Source: Meghimatium bilineatum
Lineage: Eukaryota; Mollusca; Gastropoda; Stylommatophora; Philomycidae
Assembly: GCA_034231615.1 (NCBI GenBank)
Contig: CM067306.1
Span: 32,164,363-32,228,362 of the forward strand
Direction: 5' to 3'
DNA: 64,000 nucleotides
The position numbers were made by a program, and so were the translations under genes. Shown here one piece after another: positions 33,046 to 42,233 of this stretch. Position 1 is the first letter of the stretch; every line of letters starts with the position of its first letter. The notes under the pieces are model-generated. The model was not told where the DNA came from. It made no database searches and saw only the letters and a list, made by a program, of their open reading frames with translations.

Positions 33046-33125
33046 CATCCTCTGTGTTCATTCTCAAACTCCGTAAACAGCGTTGCTAATCTTTGCTCTC
33101 CTTTCGGGCCCCGGTAACACACAGG
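33046..33125 (-). mobile_element. SINE-B with large internal deletion
   Basis: About 80 bp: the 3' end (TGTTCATTCTCAAACTCC) is joined directly to the 5' end (GTAAACAGCGTTGCTAATCT...AACACACAGGCG). Some 200 bp of the middle, core included, are missing. Confidence 0.8.
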
Positions 33126-33169
33126 CGGTTTACTGTTTGATTGAGGCTAACGGCTTACTGGGAAAAAAA

Positions 33170-33760
33170 ATAGTTGAGATCACGATATGTTTATGAAGCG
33201 GGCACGGGGAATCAAACTGACAATATGTATTACAAGATGTATAAAAATAATCTTGTGGACCATGAGTTATATATAGTTGACAATGACACAATTAGTTCCA
33301 TGGAACTAATATCTGAAGCTGCATCCAACAGACATTTATTTACACACACAAAAAATGAGTGGTTACGACTGCGGACAACACTGACGGTAGGAGTCGCGAG
33401 ATGTTTGCAAAATCGATAGTAAGGACCACCAGATGTCTACAAAGTTGACATTGAGAACCAACAGATGTTGACAAAATTGACAGTCGGGACCACGAAATGT
33501 ACCAAACTTACAGAAGAAACTACAAGCTGTGCAAAACTGACTGTTGAGATCATGAGATGTTTACAACGCTGAAAGTGGAAACAAAGTTAACAGGGGCCAC
33601 GAAACGTAAAGAACTGTGCGTGAGGACCACGATTTGTACAAAGCTGTCGATAGGAACCACAAGATGTATAGAGCTGACAAATTAAGACCATGAGATGTAT
33701 TGTTGATAGATGGGACTACCAGATGTTTGCAGTGCTGGTAGTTAAGAGAACAGGATGCAT
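33170..33760. repeat. Degenerate minisatellite, unit about 33-36 bp
   Basis: Irregular copies of GGACCACGAGATGT, TACAAAGCTGACA and similar across about 590 bp. Low identity suggests an old array. Confidence 0.65.
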
Positions 33761-34090
33761 TCAAATGAGCCAGCCTCATTATTGCAGCCTGATGGAAACA
33801 CAAATCCTAGAAGTACTGGAGCTGAGCACATACAGATGGATTATGAGCATGGGTTAAATGAGGCTGTCAGCCTCAAATTATAGTTTTAGAAATGCGTGGA
33901 CGGATTGTGTATTGATATTATCAGTTCAGTTCAGGTTTCAAGATGATGCTTTCAGTTTCAGGAACGGCACAGCTAACTTAGAAATGTATGCACTGTTCTC
34001 TTCAGATTGTATCTTCCAGGTATTTTCAATTTTATGAACGGCACAGCTTAATTTAAAAGAGTAATCCATTTTTCATCGTCGGGTATCACT
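33761..34090. other. No recognised feature
   Basis: No motif found; a SINE-B begins at its right edge. Confidence 0.4.
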
Positions 34091-34282
34091 GTTTAACGGT
34101 TGCCATTGCGTTGCTGCGATATCTGCGTCTTTCGTCCTGACACATTCGACTTCAGCTATGACTTCTTGATAATTTGACACTATATGAGATATAACCACCT
34201 GCACCCCATAACCTCTTTAGTCGTCACTTACGACATGCAAGGACAATTCTTCTTCTTCTTCTTTCGTTCACTTGAAACATGT

Positions 34283-37200
34283 CTATATCTGTAATTCTGT
34301 CTCCTTAATAAAACTCACTGTCTTTTGTAGTTCATACAGTGTCCCATAGAGTTTTGATTCCAGTGTTGTTTCCTCTGGCCAATATGTCTGCCTCAGCGTT
34401 TCATGCTCAGAACACTCTTGAAGTATATGTTTGGCACTCTGTGCTGCCTGTCCACATGTACACATGGCCGTGTTGCCAATCTTGAACTTTGTATACATGT
34501 GACTGCGGAGTCGGTTGTGTCCTGTTCTGAGACGTAGAATTATAACTTGTTCTGATCTGTTCATATTGTGATAGTCATCTTGTGTTGGTGTTTGTGGCTT
34601 TCTTATTGACTTTATCATCTGTTTTTTCTGATGGTAGGTGATTGGTATATCTGGTTGGTCTTCGGCAGCACCTTCCTTAGCCAGTTGGTCTGCTTTTTCA
34701 TTTCCTGGTATTCCACAGTGAGAGGGTATCCACTGCATGGTTACCCTATACTGGTAAGACAATTCGCTAAGTAGTTTTTTTAAGTCTGTTAGTTTTCCAG
34801 ACTGGAGAGCTTGAAGCACTGACCTTGCATCTGTCAGGAATACCACAGGCTGTAGGTCAGAGTTGGAGTTCAGCAGTTTTTTAGCTGCCACACTAATTGC
34901 CTGGATTTCTGCATCATAATTATTGCAGAATTTTCCTGTCGGTGTTCTGATTGTATATCTAGGCTTGTGTGGATATTCTATATATACACCTGCACCTCCA
35001 TTCCTCACAGCATTCTGTGCTGACCCATCTGTGTACACTCTGACCCATATATCTTGTGGATATTCCTCATCCAGGAAACTGAGGGTGATTGTCATTCGCT
35101 GCACACTGTTCTGTTCGTCCTCGCTTAGTATTCCTTTCACATGGGTCTGAATGTATATTGGCATTCCATGGCTTTCACTCCACGGGGTTTGCTCTGGTAC
35201 AGACCTTAAGGGGCTGCCAACTTCAGGTAGGTCTGTAAGTTGTCTACGGAGTCGTTTAGCTTGATGGATAAAGCTGCTCCTTTTCAGTCGTCCCATTGCT
35301 AGATTTTGGAATCTTTCCTTCATTGGATGACTTGGCATACACTGAAACTTTTCTGCTTGAATTAGTACTTTTGTGTCTCTGCGTTCGCCAAGTGTTTGCA
35401 TTCTTCCCATTTTCTGCATCTCTGCTATGGGTGTTGATTTCATTGCTCCCAACATTATTCTAAGTGCCTGGTTTTGCACTTTATCTAGATCTTGTAATGT
35501 GGTGTTTGATGCAGGACACCACGCAGCTGAACCGTATTCCAGGTGTGGTCTTATGCCTTGCTGGTAAACTTTACTGAGTATATTTCCACTGGCTCCCCAT
35601 GTGGTTCCACTTAGTTTTCTCAGGATAGCTAGCTTCCTCCTGGCTTTTGTTGTTGCTTTGTTTATGTGCTGCTTCCATGTCAGCTTATCATCAAAAGTAA
35701 CTCCGAGGTATGTCGGTTGTTTGTCTTCTTTCAAGAGCTCTCCATCTATCTTGATATGACCAGCTTTTTGTTTTGGTGAGAGGGTAAAGAGTGTAGTGCT
35801 GCACTTATCTGTGTTAATGCTGACGCACCATCTATTAGCCCATAAGGTTAGGGCATCGATAGCTCTTTGTATTTGTTTAGTGGCCACTGTTGCATGTTCT
35901 TCCGTGCACCAGATCACCAGGTCGTCAGCATACATTGCCACTTTGATCCCGTGTGGTAGTTCAGCAACTAGGTCATTGATGTAAACCAAGAAAAGTGTGG
36001 GTGACAGGACTCCTCCCTGGGGGACTCCATGACGCAGTAGAACTTTCTTGCTCTTGCGACCATCTAATTGTACCCTGGCTCTTCTATTATGCAGGTATGC
36101 TTTTACCCATTTGTACATTCTTGAGCTAACCCTGCAATTTCGCAATTTCTTTAGGAGCCCTTCTTTCCAGACCTTATCAAATGCTTTCCTGAGGTCTATC
36201 CATGCTGCTAGTACCAGTTTCTTTTCTTGGAAGGCATCCTCAATCTCTTGGGAGAGGTAGGTTGCCTGATCTTCAGTAGAGTAGCACTGTCTGAAACCTG
36301 CTTGCTGTGATACCAGAAGGTTTTCACTTTCAAGGTACCACTGCATCCTAAGATTGATAATGCGTTCCATTGTTTTACATAGACAGCTTGTGAGGCTGAT
36401 GGGCCTGTAGTTGGAGACTGTGTTGCCATCTTTTCCTGATTTGAGGAGTGGTATCATTATTGCTTCTCTCCACGCCTGTGGTACATTACCTGTGGACCAG
36501 CTTGTGTTAAAGATCTGCAGTAGCTTTGCTCTTGCTGCACTTCCCAGGTTTCTAATCATTTCATTGGACACTCCATCAGCTCCAGGGGACTTTTTCATTT
36601 TCAATTTGGATATTGCATGCTCCAGTTCTCTCATTGTGATTGGTGCCTCCATGACTTCAGGTATAGGTTCACCTTGTCCAATGTTTTGCTGGTTCTCTCG
36701 AACCTCCTGTTGTTTGTCTGGGCTGACTTTGACGTTATTGTCTTCTGCAAAGGAATCTGCAAAGTAATCAGCTGCATGTTTACCTGTTAAAATGTTTCTA
36801 TCTTTATAAAGTGTGATCCTGGTATTTCTCCCTGTACCTTCATCATTTAGTTGTTTTACAAGTTTCCATAATTTCCTAGTATCTCTTTCTAGGTTCAGCG
36901 ACTCTGTTTTTTCTTTCCAGCTGCTCCGTCTGGCTTGTAACTTGGCTCTTTGAAATTTAGCCTTTGTTTGCTGATATTTGTTGTGATGTTCTTGGCTAGG
37001 TCTGTTCTCAGCCTGCTTTCTAGATGTTTCCATCTCATTTTGCAGCTTTTCCAGTTCATCATTCCAGTAGGGTTTGTAGTTTTTGCGTGCCCCCCTGGGT
37101 ATGGTTTTACTAGCAGCATGTAGTATACATCTATTAAATTCACTCACTGCTCTATTGATGTCTTTGTCCAAGTTCATGTCCTTAGCTAGAACACTGGTTA

Positions 37201-38107
37201 AATGCTGGTACATTTTCCAGTATGCCCTCTTATAGTTCCACCTAGTGAGCGTGCTGCTGTCCTTGGTATATTCATTGTGAATTTCCAGAAATACTGGTCT
37301 GTGGTCACTACCCCCAAGCTGCTTTCCAACGACACGTGTGATGTTCCATTCCAGGCCTGGTGAGTAGAATGCCAGGTCTGGTGTAGAGGTGGTGTGCCAT
37401 GCTCTCGAGTAGAAGGTTGGTGAGTCTGCTGGCTGGTTAATAAGAATGAGATTATTTTCATCCTGCCAGCTCTCAAGTTCCTCACCTCTCTTGTCGATAT
37501 GATCGTAGCCCCAGCTCTGAGAGTGGCTGTTGAAGTCACCACACACCATAAGCCTTTCTTTGTCTGGAATTGTGTCTAGTGCCAATGGTTTATCATTTGG
37601 GCAGTAGTAGTTCAGGAGATGAAATTCTGCACTGTCTGTTTTTAGGTGGAGCATCTGGTATTCTGCCCCGTCCATGTATACTTCCAGCTGACATGCGCTG
37701 ATATTTTTTTTAACTAGTGTCAGAATTCCACCCTTTCGCCTGTCTTTTCGGTCAGATCGGTAGCACTGGTAGCCTCTGATTTTGAAGGCTATGTCGCTGC
37801 TGAGGTGTGTTTCTTGGATACAGCATATATTAACTTGTTCTTCACTGAGGACATTTTCAAGTTCCAATTTTTTGCTGTATCCATCTCTTTTACTGTTGAC
37901 ACCCTCAGCATTCCAGTGCATTATTTTTATTGGTCGTTTGTTTGTTTGGCCAGTAGCTCTATTCCCTTGCCTCCTGGCTCCTCGGGGCAATTGAGAAGGA
38001 CTTCCAGTAACTGAGGTTGGGCCCTTTCGAGGTATAGGGCCCGGCACCGTCCCTGCCTGAACGTCCGCCACAGGGCAGGCACCATAACGTTTATTAGATG
38101 CAGACAT
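34283..38107 (-). CDS. Ingi-A retrotransposon polyprotein: AP-endonuclease, reverse transcriptase, RNase H
   Basis: Enzyme that nicks target DNA and reverse-transcribes the element's RNA onto it. The first ATG is at 38107 (ATGTCTGCATCT); the open frame extends nine codons upstream only from TTG. 1274 residues. Endonuclease (about 60-290): HWNAEG, CIQETHL, GDFNSHS and GSDHRPVFLEI, the metal-binding and catalytic positions. RT (about 480-790): LRKAFDKVW, HGVPQGGVLSPTLF, MYADDLVIW with both catalytic Asp. RNase H (about 1020-1150): VYTDGSA, YDAEIQAI, LTDARSV and SHCGIPGNEKADQLAKEG supply the Asp-Glu-Asp-Asp set. The C-terminus has MCTCGQAAQSAKHILQEC, a CxC...H....C zinc-knuckle-like motif. No gag-like ORF1 precedes it. 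The frame is unbroken and all key residues are present, so it may be active. Confidence 0.95.
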   Translation of the reverse strand: MSASNKRYGACPVADVQAGTVPGPIPRKGPTSVTGSPSQLPRGARRQGNRATGQTNKRPIKIMHWNAEGVNSKRDGYSKKLELENVLSEEQVNICCIQETHLSSDIAFKIRGYQCYRSDRKDRRKGGILTLVKKNISACQLEVYMDGAEYQMLHLKTDSAEFHLLNYYCPNDKPLALDTIPDKERLMVCGDFNSHSQSWGYDHIDKRGEELESWQDENNLILINQPADSPTFYSRAWHTTSTPDLAFYSPGLEWNITRVVGKQLGGSDHRPVFLEIHNEYTKDSSTLTRWNYKRAYWKMYQHLTSVLAKDMNLDKDINRAVSEFNRCILHAASKTIPRGARKNYKPYWNDELEKLQNEMETSRKQAENRPSQEHHNKYQQTKAKFQRAKLQARRSSWKEKTESLNLERDTRKLWKLVKQLNDEGTGRNTRITLYKDRNILTGKHAADYFADSFAEDNNVKVSPDKQQEVRENQQNIGQGEPIPEVMEAPITMRELEHAISKLKMKKSPGADGVSNEMIRNLGSAARAKLLQIFNTSWSTGNVPQAWREAIMIPLLKSGKDGNTVSNYRPISLTSCLCKTMERIINLRMQWYLESENLLVSQQAGFRQCYSTEDQATYLSQEIEDAFQEKKLVLAAWIDLRKAFDKVWKEGLLKKLRNCRVSSRMYKWVKAYLHNRRARVQLDGRKSKKVLLRHGVPQGGVLSPTLFLVYINDLVAELPHGIKVAMYADDLVIWCTEEHATVATKQIQRAIDALTLWANRWCVSINTDKCSTTLFTLSPKQKAGHIKIDGELLKEDKQPTYLGVTFDDKLTWKQHINKATTKARRKLAILRKLSGTTWGASGNILSKVYQQGIRPHLEYGSAAWCPASNTTLQDLDKVQNQALRIMLGAMKSTPIAEMQKMGRMQTLGERRDTKVLIQAEKFQCMPSHPMKERFQNLAMGRLKRSSFIHQAKRLRRQLTDLPEVGSPLRSVPEQTPWSESHGMPIYIQTHVKGILSEDEQNSVQRMTITLSFLDEEYPQDIWVRVYTDGSAQNAVRNGGAGVYIEYPHKPRYTIRTPTGKFCNNYDAEIQAISVAAKKLLNSNSDLQPVVFLTDARSVLQALQSGKLTDLKKLLSELSYQYRVTMQWIPSHCGIPGNEKADQLAKEGAAEDQPDIPITYHQKKQMIKSIRKPQTPTQDDYHNMNRSEQVIILRLRTGHNRLRSHMYTKFKIGNTAMCTCGQAAQSAKHILQECSEHETLRQTYWPEETTLESKLYGTLYELQKTVSFIKETELQI

Positions 38108-38140
38108 GTTTCCATTGTGTTTTATGCGTGGCAACCTGAT

Positions 38141-38180
38141 TATCTGTGCGCCTTTTGGCTGGTTGCCTCCGTCTTCAGCA
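38141..38180 (-). promoter_or_regulatory. Shared core module in the Ingi-A 5' UTR
   Basis: Minus strand reads TGCTGAAGACGGAGGCAACC, then AGCCAAAAGGCGCACAGATA. This matches the SINE core (GAAGACGGATGTGTC, GGCC, GGCGCA, ATA). It lies about 35-75 bases before the ATG. It could be an internal promoter or RNA structure; function is inferred from conservation only. Confidence 0.55.
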
Positions 38181-38367
38181 CTCTGCTTACTTGGGCCGGA
38201 CTACGGTCCTGCTCGAGTGGGAGTGCCCGACCAGTCTTAGTTTCCAGCCTCTGATGGCTGAACTAAGCCCCATCACCACTTCAAGGTTCTGGCCTCGATG
38301 GGGGCAAGGACAATAAACAGCGTTGTTATTCTCTACTCGCATTTCGGCCCCGGCAACACACGGGCGA

Positions 38368-38658
38368 TATCAGATGTATGTGTTGCTTCGGAGCACTTAT
38401 TGTGACCGATAAGTTCGTTATAAAACAGTAGAATAAACTATGAACACTATAGATATGAACACTATAGATATGAACATTGATGATGATGTTCCTCCTTCGC
38501 AAGCGAAGATGAGCATGGCATGACAAAAACATTAAATGCGATGGAAAAAAAAATTTTAATATTTTTTTTTAAATTGTATATATAAACATTTTTTTAAATA
38601 TAAATTTTATTTTATATAAACTTATGAACACTATAAATATGAACAGTATATATTTGAA

Positions 38659-38660
<2 letters not shown>
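38368..38660. other. AT-rich, no gene
   Basis: Includes short ATATGAACACTATAG repeats and T/A runs leading into the AT microsatellite. Confidence 0.5.

Positions 38661-38733
<73 letters not shown>
38661..38733. repeat. (AT)n microsatellite
   Basis: About 36 uninterrupted AT dinucleotides. Confidence 0.97.
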
Positions 38734-38737
<4 letters not shown>

Positions 38738-38764
38738 GACTATAGATATGGAAACTATAGATGC

Positions 38765-39028
38765 CGAGAGGGGAGCAAAGAATAACAACACTGTTTATCT
38801 TCCATGCATATCGTAAGAGACGATTAATAAGGTTATAGGATGGAGCCGGCTGTTCAATCCCATATAGAGTCAATGGCCCAAAGCCATGCTGGAGTCGGAT
38901 GGTCCAGGCCGAAAGGCGCATATATCGCAGCAGTTCTGTAAACCATGACACAACGCACTCCGTTCTCCGGACTACATCCTGCTAATCTGCAGGAGTTTCA
39001 GAACGAACGCAGAAGAAGAAGAAGAAGT
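38765..39028 (+). mobile_element. SINE-B copy
   Basis: From GAGGGGAGCAAAGAATAACA (5' end slightly short) through the core to GCAGAAGAAGAAGAAG; good identity to consensus. Confidence 0.9.
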
Positions 39029-39092
39029 TTACCACGTGCCGAAGTGACATATTAAATATGAGATCGGAGCACCTAAGATCTTGTCCCGATAT

Positions 39093-39410
39093 GTCATCAT
39101 CAAACTCCCACTGGTTCTTTCTGTAGCGAGTCCTACTAGATTTCCAGCAGTATATAGTCCAGACAGGGCCGGCCCTAACAAATGAGGGGCCCAATGCGAA
39201 ACGGTTTGCGTGGGGCCCAGTCTGGGTAGGGAAGAGGATAATAAAATAAATTCTAATATTAATTTATGGGCCTATGAAGTGCGGGGCCCAATGCGACCGC
39301 ATAGGTTGCAATGGCCTAAGACCGGCCCTGAGTCCAGAGAATGGAAATGCGTTGTGTCGTGGTTTTTTGCGCCTATGGCTCGACACATCCGTCTTCTGCG
39401 GGGTATCCTA
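39093..39410 (-). mobile_element. SINE-A split by a hAT MITE
   Basis: TCAAACTCCCACTGG to TATAGTCCAGA, then, after the MITE, AGTCCAGAGAATGGAAATGC to CACATCCGTCTTCTGCGG. Removing the MITE and one TSD copy restores a continuous SINE-A. Confidence 0.9.
39164..39330. mobile_element. hAT-type MITE, 167 bp, with perfect 8-bp TSD
   Basis: Ends CAGGGCCGGCCCTAAC and TAAGACCGGCCCTG are terminal inverted repeats of the hAT type. AGTCCAGA at 39156-39163 and 39331-39338 is the 8-bp TSD. It is too short to code and is mobilised in trans by a hAT transposase not in this window. Confidence 0.93.
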
Positions 39411-39519
39411 TTAAGGACATTGTAATAAACCTAGTATCATTTGGCTTTTCTGATTTTCTTGGCAATATAAATACGTTGAGTAATTTTCCATTTCATTCTG
39501 GACGGTCCGGATGCACAAT

Positions 39520-39600
39520 TGCCTGAGGTGGGATTGAAACCCCGTAACTTAGCCGAGTTCTGTTCTAGACGCGCTTTGTATCACGTCGCCACAGTGCCAG
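39520..39600 (-). mobile_element. Possible tRNA-derived SINE head
   Basis: Minus strand has GTGGCGACGTGATACAAAGC (A-box-like) and GGGGTTTCAATCCCACC (B-box-like, two changes from consensus) at tRNA-like spacing. No tRNA fold was confirmed and no body was defined. Confidence 0.35.
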
Positions 39601-39760
39601 ACGTTGTATAAGCCGAGAACTGTCATCTTATAGAGCCAGACGTTGTATAAGCCGAGAATTATCATATTATAGATAGCGTGACGTTGTATAAGCCGAGAAC
39701 TGTCATCTTATAGAGAGCCAGACGTTGTATAAGCCGAGAACTGTCATCTTATAGGTATAA
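39592..39760. repeat. 41-bp minisatellite, four copies
   Basis: GACGTTGTATAAGCCGAGAA recurs at about 39600, 39639, 39680 and 39721. Confidence 0.92.
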
Positions 39761-39869
39761 AAGAAAGATATGGAGAATAAATGCCCCTTCTCCCACCCTC
39801 TCCCCAAATGGAACGCAGTATACACGAGCTTGATTATATTTGTTTTCTGGATATTGAAATGGTTGGAAT

Positions 39870-40070
39870 ATGAATGCCCATAATATAAGACACTTTGTCA
39901 ATGGGACAGCCAGCCTTCTTAATAACTCATGTGCAGATCCCTGTGGTTTTCATTGGGCACTATGATAATTTGTATGACAGCCAATGAAAATCAAGGAGAT
40001 AGTCAAGTGAGTCATTTTAGAAGGCTGGATTACCTATTTGTTAATAGGTCTTATTCAGTAGACGGTTATA
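39870..40070. mobile_element. MITE-P copy
   Basis: Arms AGCCAGCCTTCTTAATAACTC / AGTCATTTTAGAAGGCTGG-type and GTGGTTTTCATTGGGC / GCCAATGAAAATCAAGG form the inverted repeat. Confidence 0.65.
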
Positions 40071-40415
40071 ATTTGTTGCTAATCCAGAGGTCCGTGGGCT
40101 TGTGTTCTTTTGTCCTGAAGATCGTAATTCGAACGAGACGAGTTTGTGAGGCGTGCCCACCATTCTCTGTTTCTATTTACCTACATCTCGTCCAACAACT
40201 GTCTGTTTGCGAGCCCACCATTCTCTGTTTCTACTTACCTACATCTCATCCATCAATATGTCTGTTTGCCTATGTTTCTGTCAGGGTATTTGTAAAATTT
40301 CATTTGTAAGAGGGTGAAAATGTGGGGGGGGGGGGGGTTTAAGGGGTTGAAGACCCTCCTTCCCCGGTTATCTTAAAGAGTTTTTTTAAAGTATAAATAC
40401 TGGGGTCGTGATGAC
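40071..40415. other. No gene; contains duplicated 70-bp text and a poly-G run
   Basis: The stretch CCACCATTCTCTGTTTCTA...CTACATCTCGTCCA occurs twice (40158 and 40215). A G run lies at 40325-40337. Confidence 0.55.
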
Positions 40416-40417
40416 TT

Positions 40418-40650
40418 CTTCTTCTGCGTTCAGCATCTGTGGTCATGTTATATTGTTAGGCCTGTCGTCATGGCGAAGTCAACTGTCTTCTCCGAGTCAG
40501 AACGGCTGCCCCCATAGCTTTTACCTCAAATCTGTATCTTCTGGCCAAGTCTGCTGTCTCTGCTCTTTTTATGTTGGGCAGTCCTAAAGTATGTATTCCG
40601 GAATCTGGGTTCCGGATCCATATAGACATTCATCTGTGTGTGAGATCCTC
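40418..40650 (-). pseudogene. LINE-3 3' end, 5'-truncated
   Basis: Minus strand encodes TDECLYGSGTQIPEYIL.DCP (Cys-rich motif with one Cys changed to Tyr), then 3' UTR ending TGAACGCAGAAGAAGAAG. That tail is nearly identical to the SINE-B end (GAACGCAGAAGAAGAAG). This makes LINE-3 the closest tail match to the SINEs. Confidence 0.75.
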
Positions 40651-40854
40651 AGTCGGTAAAAAAAAAGTGACCCAACAGTCTGTAGTGGTGGTGGTGACTG
40701 AATTACCAGAACTTCGACATCCAATATTTTTAGATGGTACCTTCTTACAGCTACATGGATTACTTCATCATCACCATCATCCCAGCTATATTTAAGAGTT
40801 TTCAAAGACACGTAATGTAAAAAAAAAAAATTAATATAATTTATTCTTATTAAC

Positions 40855-41462
40855 AGTACCTTTGTTATTCTCCGGTACCTTTGTTATTGTCCAGTACCTA
40901 TGTTATTGTCCAGTACCTTTGTTATTGTCCAATCCCTTTGTTATTCTCCGGTACCTTTGTTATTCTCCGGAACCTTTGTTATTGTCCAGTACCTGTGTTA
41001 TTGTTCGGTACCTTTGTTATTGTTCGGTACCTTTGTTATTGTCCGGAACCTTTGTTATTGTCCAGTACCTGTGTTATTGTACGGTACCTTTGTTATTGTT
41101 CGGTACCTTTGTTATTGTCCGGAACCTTTGTTATTGTCCAGTACCTGTGTTATTGTTCGGTACCTTTGTTATTGTCCGGTACCTTTGTTATTGTCCGGTA
41201 CCTTTGTTATTGTCCAGTACCTGTGTTATTGTTCGGTACCTTTGTTATTGTCCGGTACCTTTGTTATTGTCCAGTACCTGTGTTATTGTTCGGTACCTTT
41301 GTTATTGTTCGGTACCTTTGTTATTGTTCGGTACCTTTGTTATTGTCCGGTACCTTTGTTATTCTCCGGAACCTTTGTTATTGTCCAGTACCTGTGTTAT
41401 TGTTCGGTACATTTGTTATTGTCCGGTGCCTTTGTTATTGTCCAGTACCTGTGTTCTTCTCC
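40855..41462. repeat. 19-bp minisatellite, about 32 copies
   Basis: Unit GGTACCTTTGTTATTGTCC with variants (GTACCTGTGTTATTGTTCG and others). The unit is open in all three plus frames because 19 is not a multiple of 3, so each frame cycles through the same peptide. The resulting ORFs of up to 239 residues are artefacts. Variants alternate in higher-order groups. Confidence 0.96.
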
Positions 41463-41534
41463 AATGCTCACAACCAGATGAGAATACAAATATTACATTG
41501 GAGTTGAACAGTCGTAGTTTGCTATATTTACATA

Positions 41535-41580
41535 TCTTCGATGTTCGTTCTCAAACTTCCCGAAGATTAATCAGGATTTA
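41535..41580 (-). mobile_element. SINE-B 3' scrap
   Basis: GATGTTCGTTCTCAAACTTC and GAAGATTAATCAGGAT. Confidence 0.5.
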
Positions 41581-41599
41581 GGCATTAGGTATGATGATG

Positions 41600-42060
41600 A
41601 TGATTCAATCCTTTTCGTTGTGAGCAGGAAGCTCATTAAAGTCCATAGCCCTTCAGGCGAATGCGCAGGTTTTCCTCAGTTGTGGCGCAGTTATGTAGAG
41701 TGTGTTGTGTATAGCTGGAAGTGGTGGTAATAGTTCTTGTCGAATGTCTGTTAGTTTTGGGCATTGCAGTAGTAGGTGTTCGACAGTGTCCTCTTGTGCG
41801 TTACAGTGTCTGCAACTTGGTTCGTGTAATGGGTTTATTCTGTTCAGGTGTTTATTAACTGGGACGTGGCCTGTTCTAAGTTGGAAAGCGAGACTCTGGT
41901 TTTCTCGCTCGAGCTGTTTCAGGGGATCCATTGGGTTGGGTTTCTGTTGGTATTCATATAGTGAGCGTCAAATATTTGATCTGGCCCACTGTTGTAACAA
42001 TTCTTGTCTGCAGTTGTTTTTATGATTTGCTTGTACGAAGAACACTACTATTTCCATCTT
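41600..42060 (-). pseudogene. LINE C-terminal fragment with (ATC/GAT)n end
   Basis: 92 open residues include LAFQLRTGHVPVNKHLNRINPLHEPSCRHCNAQEDTVEHLLLQCP, the Cys/His end motif of RNase H-bearing LINEs. Upstream DNA reads ELLQQWARSNI before a stop. It ends near a TGATGATGATGATT microsatellite on plus (41590-41605). Related to 25831-26150. Confidence 0.7.
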
Positions 42061-42067
42061 GAACCGG

Positions 42068-42233
42068 AACCGTCCACCGAAGATGGATGTGCCGGGCCAT
42101 TTGCGCAAATAAAACGGCGACACAATGCATTTCCATTTTCTGAATTTCATTCTACTGGAAATCTAGTAGGACAATTGTCCTGCAACAAGAGAGATCCAGC
42201 GGGAGTTTGAGAATGAACAATAAAGAAGAAGAA
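42068..42233 (+). mobile_element. SINE-A, full length, with TSD
   Basis: Starts AACCGTCCACCGAAGATGG and ends AATAAAGAAGAAGAA. GAACCGG at 42061-42067 and 42234-42240 is a 7-bp TSD. Confidence 0.88.

Larger units (their letters stand above)
34249..38303 (-). mobile_element. Ingi-A: full-length non-LTR retrotransposon with perfect TSD
   Basis: 4055 bp on the minus strand, with 196 bp 5' UTR, one ORF, about 35 bp of 3' UTR and a (GAA)n tail (GAAAGAAGAAGAAGAA). GCAAGGACAAT at 34238-34248 and 38304-38314 is a perfect 11-bp TSD (last base shared with the tail). The 5' UTR has the shared SINE/LINE core at about 38141-38180 and one 23-bp motif that is tandem at 2722-2795. An intact ORF and clean TSD point to recent insertion. 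Single-ORF architecture with RNase H fits the Ingi/Vingi clade; that placement is by domain order, not phylogeny. Confidence 0.92.
34095..38367 (-). mobile_element. SINE-B split by the full-length Ingi-A LINE
   Basis: 34095-34248 is the 3'/middle part (GTTGCTGCGATATCTGCG to CTTACGACATGCAAGGACAA). 38304-38367 is the 5' part (AAACAGCGTTGTTATTCTCT to GGCAACACACGGGCG). The two halves join into one SINE-B when the LINE is removed. Confidence 0.88.

Noticed and set aside
38304..38367. SINE-B 5' end as part of the Ingi-A 5' UTR (a RIME/ingi-like shared 5' end)
   Set aside because: The TSD GCAAGGACAAT shows the LINE ends at 38303 and the SINE-B half beyond it is host sequence interrupted by the insertion.
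40862..41581. 239-residue ORF rich in Leu/Tyr/Cys
   Set aside because: Translation of a 19-bp minisatellite; all three frames are equally open.
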